A stretch of DNA of 16,169 bases from contig CALLPZ010000544.1 in NCBI GenBank assembly GCA_938015405.1, positions 1 through 16,169 of the forward strand. The letters run 5' to 3'. The notes beneath the pieces were generated by a model, which saw nothing but the letters and a program-made list of their open reading frames with translations, did no database searches and was not told the origin of the DNA. Each line of letters starts with the position of its first letter. Within the stretch, counting starts at the first letter, position 1. Both the position numbers and the translations under genes were made by a program. The DNA comes from an uncultured Pseudanabaenaceae cyanobacterium. GTDB lineage: Bacteria > Cyanobacteriota > Cyanobacteriia > PCC-9006 > JAAUQQ01. Shown one piece after another: positions 8,173 to 15,746 of the stretch.

Positions 8173-11100
8173 ATGCTGCTTGCCCTAGACGACATCACGG
8201 TGACCCACAAGCTCCATGACGGAGCCAATTCCCTCGTCTATCGAGGGCAGCAGGCCAATGATGGTAAGGCAATTATTCTCAAATTTTTGAAGACGGCCTA
8301 CCCCTCTCCCCAACAGCGGACGACCTATCGACAGGAATACGAACTGACCCAGCGACTCAATCACCTTGATGAGCGGGACAGCATTATTCGAGTTCACGAT
8401 CTGCGGGACTACGACAATCGCCTCGCCCTCGTGGTGGAAGATTTCGGGGGGCAATCCCTGGATTTATGGCAGCAACAGCAGCCTCTTTCCACAGAAGACG
8501 TTCTCAAACTGTCCCTAGAACTCGTCGAGACCCTCGCCCAGGTCCATGACCAAGGCGTAGTCCATCGGGATATCAACCCGTCCAACCTAGTGCTCAACCG
8601 GGAGACCCACCAGTTCAAGCTGATTGACTTTGGCATTGCCCTGGATCTCCAGGGATTACTTGGACATGGCAGCCTGGAAGTCGATGCGGAGTCAGATCGT
8701 CTCGAAGGCACCCTCGCCTACCTAGCCCCCGAGCAAACCGGCCGTCTGGGGAAATGCGTCGACTATCGCACGGACTACTACTCCCTGGGGGTGACCCTTT
8801 ACGAACTCCTGACCCAGTCCCTTCCCTTTCACGCCGATGACCCCCTAGGACTCGTCCATTGCCACTTGGCCAAACCTGTTCCTCCCCTGGACCAGCGCAA
8901 TCCCGCTTTGTTGCCCTGCATCAACGATGTGGTGCTCAAGCTGATGGCCAAAACCCCAGAGGCTCGCTACCAAAGCGCCCATGGTATCCATGCGGATCTA
9001 GAAGCCTGCCTAGCTAAATTGGGGGAGCGTCCTCAGGCAGCTCAGTCCGGCTCATCAAAGATTGCATCCACAACTTCAGAGCCAACGACGATGAGTCCCA
9101 TCGCCAAAGGCCGCGATCGCTTCAGTGTCGGTCAGCAGGATCAACCCCCAGAACTCCAGCTTCCCCAACGCCTCTATGGCCGAGACATCGAGCTCAACCT
9201 TCTCCAAGCGGCCTGGGAACGGGCCTACTATGGCTGTCGAGAATGCATCCTAGTGAAGGGAGAAGCGGGCACAGGGAAATCCGCTCTGGTCCAAGCGCTA
9301 CGCCGCTGCCAACGGGGAGCACCCGGCTATTTCATTGGCGGCAAATTCGACCAACTGCAACGGGACCAGCCCTACAGTGCCATGGGTCAGGCCCTGGAAA
9401 GCCTAGTGCAGCAATGGTTAAGTGAGCCCCTCAGTGCGCTCAATCTATGGCGTGACCAAATCATCACAGCTCTAGGTAACAACGGGCAGGCCCTAGTGGA
9501 CCTGGTCCCCAGCCTGGAAAAAATCATTGGCCCCCAGCCTCCACTCATTCCCCTGCCTCCCCAGGAAAGTGACAACCGCTTTAAGGGCAGTGTGCAAGCC
9601 TTCCTACAGGCCATTTGCCAAACAGAGCGTCCCTTAATTCTGTTTCTAGATGACCTGCAGTGGGCTGATACCGCCAGTCTCAACCTCATCCAGCTGATGC
9701 TCTGCCAAGCAGAGGTCAATGGCTTCCTGCTGATCGGAGCCTTTCGCCAAAATGAAGTTGGGCCTTCCCATCCCCTGCGCCTAACCCTCTCCCTGCTCAA
9801 GCACCAACCGGCTCTCGTCCAGGAAACTCAGTTAGAGCCCCTCTCCCTCCTGACGGCGAACCAACTCATTGCTGACACCGTCAAAGCCCCGCTCCATGAA
9901 ACCCAAGCCCTAGCCCAGCTGGTTTTTGACAAGACCCAGGGCAATCCCTTTTTTCTCAAAGAATTTCTCAAGACCCTCCAGGGCGATCGCCAACTGTGGT
10001 TTGACATTAAGGGGCACCGCTGGCAATGGAATCTAGACCAGATTCGCCGCCAGTCTATGACGGACAATGTCGTGGAGTTGATGGCACAACGCATTGGCCA
10101 GCTTCCTGAAGCCACCCAAAACTGCCTCGCTCACCTGGCCTGTCTCGGTAATCGAGCCGATCTAACGACCCTCGCCATTGCCATGGGCAAGGATGCTGGC
10201 ACAACCTTTAGGGATTTAGAGCATGCGATCGCTGCAGGCCTAATCATCTCCCGCCAGGCCGACATCACTCAGGACGACAGTGGAGCTCAACCTGGCTCAC
10301 GCCTTCAAACCGAGACAGAGCCAAACTATGGCTTTGTCCATGACCGTATCCAAGAAGCGGCCTACAGCAGCCTAGCGATCCCAACCCGCAGTCCATTACA
10401 TTGGCGCATCGGTCAAAGATTGCTGAAGCAACCCAGCATGGCCAGCAACATTGACACTGCCTCTCTCACCCATGACTGGGCTTCAAAGAAAACAGTGTTT
10501 GCGGGGCAAATATTGGACTGGTTCAGCCACAGAAATAGTGCGCTACGCAACTCACGCTTCGAGGTGATCAATCAACTGAACCGAGGTAGCCAACCGCTCC
10601 AGGGCAGCCAACCATCCAGTCCAAACAGCACTCCATTCTCGGGAGCGCTTCCTGCTTCTGGTTCATCCTCCCCCAACCAGGTCTCCCAACGGCTCCAACT
10701 CCAGGCTCTCAACCTTTGGGCAGGCCAGCAGGCCCAGCAAACCGTAGCCCGACAGTCCGCCTTGGACTACCTCACAGCCGGCATGGAACTCTACCAAGGC
10801 ACCGCTGACTGGCAGCAGTACTACGGGCTCACCTGGGCACTCCACAGCGCAGCAGCTGAAGCCGCGCTTCTGGCTGGAAAGTTCGAGACCATGGAGCAGT
10901 GGATCGTTCAAGCCATCCCTCACTGCCACAACGCCATTGATGCAGCGCCGTTTTACCAGCTTCAGGTGATGGCTGCGATGACGCGCCACCAGCCACGCCA
11001 AGCCTTGGATATTGCCCTGCCCACCATGGCGAGCCTGGGCGTGGTCCTACCGACCCGCCCCAACCTTCTGCATATCATCATTGGCTCCATCAAGGTGAAG

Positions 11101-13632
11101 TGGCTGTTGCGCGGCAAAAGCGATGCCCAAATTCTGGCCCTCACGGACATGACCGATCCTGGCAAGATCGCAGCCCTCAACATCGCCAATTACATCGGCA
11201 CCGCAACCTATATGACGGCACCGGAGCTAAGGCCTATCCTCACCTTTGCGGTTTTGCAAGAATCCCTACGCCATGGCCCCTCCCCCAATAGCTCCCTAGG
11301 CTACGCCTCCTATGGCATCGCCCAGGCCGCCGTCTTGGGCAATATTCCCCTGGGGGTCCGCTTTGGTAACCTCGCCCTCAAGCTCAATCGTCAGCGCCAA
11401 GACCTCGCCCTCGAAGCACGTACCGTCTTCCTGGTGTACTTCCTAATTCACCACTGGCAAGAGCCCCTGCGCAACACCATCGAGCCCCTCCGTCGTGCCT
11501 ATCAAGCCGGATTAGAGGGGGGCGACTATGAATATGCCGCCACTTGCCTCTATGCCTCGGCCCAGCAATCCTTTATCTGTGGCGATCCCCTAGAGGATTC
11601 CGCCGAACAGTTTAGCAACGTCGCCCAAGCCGTCAAACAGCTCCAGCAAGAGCGACCGCTCCAGCGTACCCAGCTACATCAACAACTCATTGCTTGCCTG
11701 CAAGGCCAAGTGGAGAGCCCCGGCCATCTCCAAGGCAGCTTCTATGACGACCAAGCCATGGAGAAGCTGCATCTACAACAGCAGGACTATACGACGCTGT
11801 TCTTGATCTATCTCTACCGCCTCAGCCTCTGCTATCTTCTGGGCGATGCTGCCGAAGCCATGCGCTGGTCCCAAGCCGCAGCCCCCCATGAGGAGTCGGC
11901 CATGGGAGCCTCGGTTATTCCCGTTTATCACTTTTATAGCGCCTTGGCGAAACTGGCCTGCTTGCCCCAAACCAAAGGTCGCCTGCGAAAAAGCCTCGAC
12001 AAACAAATCAAGGCTCACCAGAAGAAATTCAAGCTCTGGGCGAATCACGCCCCCATGAACCACAAGCATCGCGAATTGCTGATCCAGGCAGAATGCGATC
12101 GCCTCGCCAAACGAACCACGGAGGCAATGGCCGCCTATAACGAAGCCATTCACCTCGCCCAATCCTACGGCTACCGCCAGGACGAAGCCCTCGCCAACGA
12201 ACTCGCCGCCCGCTTCTATCTCAGCCAGGGCCAACAGAAAGTCGCCCGGACCTACCTCCAGGACGCCCACTACAGCTATGAATGCTGGGGAGCCCAAGCA
12301 AAGACCAAACTATTGGAAGCCCAATACGGCCATGTGATTCCCCTGGGGGCTCGGACATCCCAGGGCAGTTCAGCTATGCGAGATAGCATCAATAAGGAAG
12401 GTGCCGACCTGGATCTAATGAGCGTCACCAAGGCCTCCCAAACGCTCTCTGGAGAAATGCAACGCGATCGCCTTCTCACCCGGCTCATGGAAGCCATCCT
12501 AGAAAATGCCGGGGCGGAAGCGGGATATCTAGCCTTGGTGCATCATCAACCGGAAATATCTCAATGGCGAGTGGAAGCGGCGGCGACGATTGCGAAAACC
12601 TCTGCCATAGCCTCTGTCCCAAGCTCATCATCGGGGGAATCAGGATCATCCAACCTTCCCCAAGACGCTGCGAACAGTCCAGCTTCTGAGGTCACTTCTG
12701 AAACCACCCCCCAACAAATCGAAGTTCTCCAGGGCATTCCCTTAGACTGCTGCGAGCCCCTGCCCCAATCCATCATCAACTACGTCATCCACAGCCAAGA
12801 CAGCATCGTCCTCGGGGATGCCCTGGAAGATGCTCAGTTTGGCGGAGATCCAGTGGTGCTTCAGCGGGGATTACATTCCATTCTCTGCATTCCCCTCCTG
12901 CACCAGGGCAAGCTCATTGGCCTGATCTACCTGGAAAATAATCTAATTACCGATGCCTTCACCGAAAAGCGCATCAAAGTCATTCGCCTGCTCTGCTCCC
13001 AGGCGGCCATCTCCCTCGACAACTCCCGTCTCTACGCCGAGGCCGCCCAATACGCCCAAACCCTAGAGCAAAAGGTGATTGAGCGCACGGCAGCTCTAGA
13101 GCAGGCCAACCAAAAACTCCATCGCCTCGCCACCCTGGATAGCCTCACCCACTTGGCGAACCGTCGCAGCTTTGATGAATATCTAGAACAGCAATGGCAA
13201 CAGCAGGGACAGGCGCAACAGCCCCTCACCGTCATCCTCTGTGATGTGGATTATTTCAAACGCTACAACGATCACTACGGGCACCAAGCCGGAGACCACT
13301 GCCTCCAGGAAATTGCCCGCGCCATGGAGCGGGTCGTTAAGCGCCCGAATGACTTAGTCGCTCGCTACGGCGGTGAAGAATTTGTCATCGTCTTGCCCAA
13401 TACTCCCCAGGACGTGGCGATCGCCATTGCCAAAGCCCTGGGCCAAGAACTCAATCGCCTCGCCCTGCCCCATGAGAAATCCGAGGTGGCAACCCACGTG
13501 AGCTTGAGCCAGGGCATCTGTTGCTTAATCCCCAGCGATCGCATCCCCCCCGAAAAGATTGTGGCCCAGGCTGACGAAGCCCTATACCGCGCCAAAGCCG
13601 AGGGACGCAATCGCTATGCTTGCTATTCCTAA
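8173..13632 (+). CDS. Giant Ser/Thr kinase - AAA ATPase - GAF - diguanylate cyclase signalling protein
   Basis: 1819 residues, no membrane segment, probably cytoplasmic. Order: Ser/Thr kinase about 1-285 with Gly loop 14-25, Lys37 (AIILK), catalytic HRD 131-133 and N138, DFG 152-154 and APE 185-187; Ser-rich linker 290-325; AAA_16/STAND-like ATPase with Walker A GEAGTGKS 363-370 and Walker B LFLDDLQWAD ending at 499; low-complexity linker 804-836; long helical TPR-like region about 848-1390; GAF about 1430-1615, interrupted by a Ser-rich insert 1474-1514; coiled coil about 1625-1655; GGDEF domain about 1660-1815 with D1691 and GGEEF 1733-1737. RPND at 1724-1727 is a canonical inhibitory I-site. 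The front end matches the HstK family, whose described members end in a histidine kinase; here a c-di-GMP synthase replaces it. All catalytic motifs look intact. The first ATG after an in-frame TAG is used. The activating ligand and kinase targets are unknown. Confidence 0.93.
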   Translation: MLLALDDITVTHKLHDGANSLVYRGQQANDGKAIILKFLKTAYPSPQQRTTYRQEYELTQRLNHLDERDSIIRVHDLRDYDNRLALVVEDFGGQSLDLWQQQQPLSTEDVLKLSLELVETLAQVHDQGVVHRDINPSNLVLNRETHQFKLIDFGIALDLQGLLGHGSLEVDAESDRLEGTLAYLAPEQTGRLGKCVDYRTDYYSLGVTLYELLTQSLPFHADDPLGLVHCHLAKPVPPLDQRNPALLPCINDVVLKLMAKTPEARYQSAHGIHADLEACLAKLGERPQAAQSGSSKIASTTSEPTTMSPIAKGRDRFSVGQQDQPPELQLPQRLYGRDIELNLLQAAWERAYYGCRECILVKGEAGTGKSALVQALRRCQRGAPGYFIGGKFDQLQRDQPYSAMGQALESLVQQWLSEPLSALNLWRDQIITALGNNGQALVDLVPSLEKIIGPQPPLIPLPPQESDNRFKGSVQAFLQAICQTERPLILFLDDLQWADTASLNLIQLMLCQAEVNGFLLIGAFRQNEVGPSHPLRLTLSLLKHQPALVQETQLEPLSLLTANQLIADTVKAPLHETQALAQLVFDKTQGNPFFLKEFLKTLQGDRQLWFDIKGHRWQWNLDQIRRQSMTDNVVELMAQRIGQLPEATQNCLAHLACLGNRADLTTLAIAMGKDAGTTFRDLEHAIAAGLIISRQADITQDDSGAQPGSRLQTETEPNYGFVHDRIQEAAYSSLAIPTRSPLHWRIGQRLLKQPSMASNIDTASLTHDWASKKTVFAGQILDWFSHRNSALRNSRFEVINQLNRGSQPLQGSQPSSPNSTPFSGALPASGSSSPNQVSQRLQLQALNLWAGQQAQQTVARQSALDYLTAGMELYQGTADWQQYYGLTWALHSAAAEAALLAGKFETMEQWIVQAIPHCHNAIDAAPFYQLQVMAAMTRHQPRQALDIALPTMASLGVVLPTRPNLLHIIIGSIKVKWLLRGKSDAQILALTDMTDPGKIAALNIANYIGTATYMTAPELRPILTFAVLQESLRHGPSPNSSLGYASYGIAQAAVLGNIPLGVRFGNLALKLNRQRQDLALEARTVFLVYFLIHHWQEPLRNTIEPLRRAYQAGLEGGDYEYAATCLYASAQQSFICGDPLEDSAEQFSNVAQAVKQLQQERPLQRTQLHQQLIACLQGQVESPGHLQGSFYDDQAMEKLHLQQQDYTTLFLIYLYRLSLCYLLGDAAEAMRWSQAAAPHEESAMGASVIPVYHFYSALAKLACLPQTKGRLRKSLDKQIKAHQKKFKLWANHAPMNHKHRELLIQAECDRLAKRTTEAMAAYNEAIHLAQSYGYRQDEALANELAARFYLSQGQQKVARTYLQDAHYSYECWGAQAKTKLLEAQYGHVIPLGARTSQGSSAMRDSINKEGADLDLMSVTKASQTLSGEMQRDRLLTRLMEAILENAGAEAGYLALVHHQPEISQWRVEAAATIAKTSAIASVPSSSSGESGSSNLPQDAANSPASEVTSETTPQQIEVLQGIPLDCCEPLPQSIINYVIHSQDSIVLGDALEDAQFGGDPVVLQRGLHSILCIPLLHQGKLIGLIYLENNLITDAFTEKRIKVIRLLCSQAAISLDNSRLYAEAAQYAQTLEQKVIERTAALEQANQKLHRLATLDSLTHLANRRSFDEYLEQQWQQQGQAQQPLTVILCDVDYFKRYNDHYGHQAGDHCLQEIARAMERVVKRPNDLVARYGGEEFVIVLPNTPQDVAIAIAKALGQELNRLALPHEKSEVATHVSLSQGICCLIPSDRIPPEKIVAQADEALYRAKAEGRNRYACYS

Positions 13633-13634
13633 GT

Positions 13635-13647
13635 CAACCTGAGGTTG
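13635..13647. terminator. Small hairpin in the 19-bp convergent gap
   Basis: CAACC (13635-13639), loop TGA, GGTTG (13643-13647) lies between the stop of the giant kinase gene and the stop of the small minus-strand gene. With a 5-bp stem, 3-nt loop and no U-run it is weak, but it is the only structure in the gap that could separate the convergent transcripts. Confidence 0.3.
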
Positions 13648-13651
13648 CGAA

Positions 13652-13831
13652 TCAGTTCCCCATAAAGGCTCGCACTGACAGAAAGATAGATGACCCCAGG
13701 AAGACGCCCCAAAGCACCCACTCTCCCTTAGAGATCCCTTTGATTTGCTTGATGATGGGGTTCTCTGGTGGCACCTTAGGCTTCTGCCCAAAGTCAGGGT
13801 CCTTTTCCTGGCGGCGTTTTGATTCGCCCAT
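13652..13831 (-). CDS. Small conserved-looking membrane protein (59 residues, DUF2839-like N-terminus)
   Basis: Found by reading the minus strand: ATG at 13829-13831, stop TGA at 13652-13654, 59 codons. AGGGAG sits about eight bases before the ATG, a good ribosome site. The N-terminal half is charged and begins MGESKRRQEKDPDFGQKPK; then PPENPIIKQIKGISKGEW; a single hydrophobic segment runs from about residue 38 to 52. The MGE-K-RR start followed by a polar stretch and one membrane helix is reminiscent of small cyanobacterial DUF2839-type proteins, but I cannot confirm membership. Role unknown; the topology suggests a membrane-anchored peptide with a basic cytoplasmic tail. It is convergent with the giant kinase gene (19 bp gap) and divergent from the DUF3598-like gene. 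Confidence 0.8.
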   Translation of the reverse strand: MGESKRRQEKDPDFGQKPKVPPENPIIKQIKGISKGEWVLWGVFLGSSIFLSVRAFMGN

Positions 13832-14018
13832 GGGCTGAACTCCCTAAAATTTCTAGTTTGAGGATGGGTTGAATTCCCATTAAACAGCCGGAATTGGGGG
13901 ATTAGGCGATTGCTTAAGGATCTGTTGCGGGAGCTCACTGGGCTGTCAGCCAGCGCAACGGCACAACTCAATCAACATCGCTATGATTTAACAGACAGCC
14001 TTCCAAAACAAAGCACCG
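13832..14018. promoter_or_regulatory. Divergent intergenic region upstream of the small membrane gene and the DUF3598-like gene
   Basis: 187 bp with no gene of its own. It contains a small hairpin, ATGGG (13864-13868) and CCCAT (13876-13880) around TTGAATT. No convincing promoter pair is visible. It must hold the start signals of both divergent genes. Confidence 0.4.
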
Positions 14019-14852
14019 ATGACTTCTCAATGGGATAACATTCGCAAAAATCTAGGCACTTGGGAGGGCTCATTTACCAAATTTTCGCCCCAGGGTCAGC
14101 AGCTATCAGAGACTCCCAGTAGCTTGATTTTGGAAGAAGAGGAGGGAGATCGCATTAGGCTGACCCTGACTCGGACGCCCGAAGGCGAAGCCCCCAACGA
14201 AATGCTGCGCACTTTCAGCAAGCCGGGTCCTGGACCTGTCGTGCCCTTTCTCGAAACAGGTGCCTTTTGCCAGGGCTCAACCTATTGGTCCACGGTGTCC
14301 CAAGCAGGGGCAGAGTTGGCTTTGCTTAACGCCGATCGGCGGCTGCGGATGGTATTGCTCTATGCCGGGCAGGGGCAGGGTCGCAGCAATCTCCAAGATA
14401 TTGTGGTGATTCGGGAAAGCCGGAAAGGCAGTAATGCAGTGGCCAGTCCGAAGCTAACGGTGGAGCAATTGCTGGGCACTTGGAAAGGTAGCAGCGTTAC
14501 CCACAGCACCACTGGCGATGTCTCTGCGCCGATGGCATCAGAGTTGGTGCTGCAACGGGAGGGCGGTATCTTGAAGCAGGCGCTGCGATTTGGCGATCGC
14601 TCCATTGAAACGACGGGCCAAATTGAAGGGGATGTGATTCATTTTGACAATGGCCCCCAGCCCGTCCAGGTGCTGATGTTGCCAGGCGGTGCTTCAGCCA
14701 ATTGCCCTCTCGAAGTCCAGCCCAATCAGCCATTTTTCTTGGAGGCAGGTTGGATGGTGGATGCAACCCATCGCCAGCGCTTAATCCGCCGGTATGACGA
14801 CAAGGGCAATTGGGAAAGCGTGACGCTGGTGCAGGAAGAGAAAATCAGCTAG
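14019..14852 (+). CDS. DUF3598-like calycin-type protein with two similar halves
   Basis: 277 residues, soluble, no signal peptide. The protein opens with WDNIRKNLGTWEGSFTKFSP and repeats the same theme at about 148-162 (VEQLLGTWKGSSVTH). Each copy is followed by alternating strands rich in charged and aromatic residues, such as ELVLQREGGILKQALRFGD. Two consecutive GTW-motif barrels are the hallmark of the cyanobacterial/plastid DUF3598 family, whose fold is lipocalin/calycin-like and related to phycobiliprotein lyases. By family analogy it may bind a hydrophobic ligand or tetrapyrrole, but no ligand residue can be assigned. The ATG at 14019 has only a weak ribosome site; the ATG at 13983 is followed two codons later by a stop. 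It converges on sfsA with 17 bp between stops. Confidence 0.75.
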   Translation: MTSQWDNIRKNLGTWEGSFTKFSPQGQQLSETPSSLILEEEEGDRIRLTLTRTPEGEAPNEMLRTFSKPGPGPVVPFLETGAFCQGSTYWSTVSQAGAELALLNADRRLRMVLLYAGQGQGRSNLQDIVVIRESRKGSNAVASPKLTVEQLLGTWKGSSVTHSTTGDVSAPMASELVLQREGGILKQALRFGDRSIETTGQIEGDVIHFDNGPQPVQVLMLPGGASANCPLEVQPNQPFFLEAGWMVDATHRQRLIRRYDDKGNWESVTLVQEEKIS

Positions 14853-14869
14853 CGATCTACTGAGCTGGC

Positions 14870-15712
14870 CTAGAGCAAAAGTTCTGCTAGGCCCTGATAG
14901 CGCAGCCCTTCTTCAGTGACATCGAAGCGGCAGGGCAGCACCTCTAGGCCTGCCTTCACCGCTTCCCGCAACAGCTCACCATACTTGGGGTCACCTTCAT
15001 CGCCGGGGGAGAAGCGATCGCAATCTCCTCGGTTGATGAAGTACAACATCACTGCTCGACAGTCCGGCAGTAGTGCCTGCAACTCTTTAATATGTTTTTG
15101 CCCCCGTGTCGTCACCGTATCGGGAAAGAGCGCCAGAGAACCATCCACCCAAGTAGTGTTCTTCACCTCAATATAAATCGGCTTGTCTGGCCCTTGAATC
15201 ACGAAGTCCACCCGGCTTTTGCCATCGGTGCCGTACTTAACCTCGCTCTGAATATCCTTGTAGTCCCCTAGCTCAGGAATCAGCTTATTCTCCAGCACCC
15301 AACGAGTGACACGGTTGGGCAAAGCCGTGTTGGCCCCCACCCAAACGGGATAGCCATTGTCGTCACATTCCACCAACTCCCAGGTGTATTTGAGCTTGCG
15401 CTTGGGATCATCATTTTGAGAGACCATCACCCGACGACCCGGTTCATAGAGACCCGTCATGGGTCCCGTATTGGGGCAATGAGCCACGACGGTTTCGCCA
15501 CTCTCCAATTCAATATCGGCAAAGAAGCGCTTGTAGCGTTTGCGAACGATTCCGGGCTGTAGCTCCGGGAAAGGATAGAGCAGTTCGGCGGCATTGTCCG
15601 GAGTTTTGGCCAGGGGCTGAGTAACTTTCTTTTTAGAGGCCATGAAGGGAGGGAAGCAAGCCGAGCTTAGATCAAAGATGCTGTTCCACCGTATCACCTT
15701 GGATCGGTCCAT
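14870..15712 (-). CDS. sfsA: SfsA-family protein (sugar fermentation stimulation protein A homologue)
   Basis: 280 residues from the ATG at 15712, but the family is usually about 235-250 long and homology seems to begin near residue 45. Met24 (ATG at 15643, giving 257 residues) is therefore a likelier start; neither start has a well-spaced ribosome site. Family motifs are clear: VVAHCPNTGPMTGLYEPG (75-92), the nuclease-like triad D169 (SRVDFVI) with E182 and K184 (YIEVKNTTWVDG), TRGQKHIKEL (202-211) and YFINRGDCDRFSPGDEGDP (224-242). SfsA is named from E. coli as a DNA-binding factor affecting maltose metabolism, and its core looks like a PD-(D/E)XK nuclease fold; its role in cyanobacteria is not established. 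The secreted-protein gene lies 34 bp upstream on the same strand, so the two could be co-transcribed. Confidence 0.92.
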   Translation of the reverse strand: MDRSKVIRWNSIFDLSSACFPPFMASKKKVTQPLAKTPDNAAELLYPFPELQPGIVRKRYKRFFADIELESGETVVAHCPNTGPMTGLYEPGRRVMVSQNDDPKRKLKYTWELVECDDNGYPVWVGANTALPNRVTRWVLENKLIPELGDYKDIQSEVKYGTDGKSRVDFVIQGPDKPIYIEVKNTTWVDGSLALFPDTVTTRGQKHIKELQALLPDCRAVMLYFINRGDCDRFSPGDEGDPKYGELLREAVKAGLEVLPCRFDVTEEGLRYQGLAELLL

Positions 15713-15746
15713 CCCCCCAGCAAGGCCTCAACTGAAGTAAGATACG

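Larger units (their letters stand above)
378..15021. repeat. HIP1 palindrome GCGATCGC, 16 dispersed copies
   Basis: GCGATCGC starts at 378, 2638, 3767, 5188, 6276, 6825, 8129, 9113, 9983, 10225, 12095, 12464, 13417, 13535, 14593 and 15014. Chance would give well under one copy in 16 kb, so about one per kilobase is a strong excess. HIP1 is a known cyanobacterial genome signature. All but one of these copies (8129) lie in coding sequence. Confidence 0.9.

Noticed and set aside
11773..12297. Minus-strand frame of 174 codons inside the giant kinase gene
   Set aside because: Antisense to the helical region of the real gene; Gly/Val-rich composition typical of a shadow frame.
13582..13971. Minus-strand frame of 129 codons overlapping the 3' end of the giant kinase gene
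   Set aside because: It overlaps both the cyclase C-terminus and, in another frame, the better supported 59-residue gene with a ribosome site and membrane helix.
14846..14867. CAGCT/AGCTG inverted repeat between convergent DUF3598-like and sfsA genes as terminator
   Set aside because: Only five paired bases, a 12-nt loop and no U-run on either strand.
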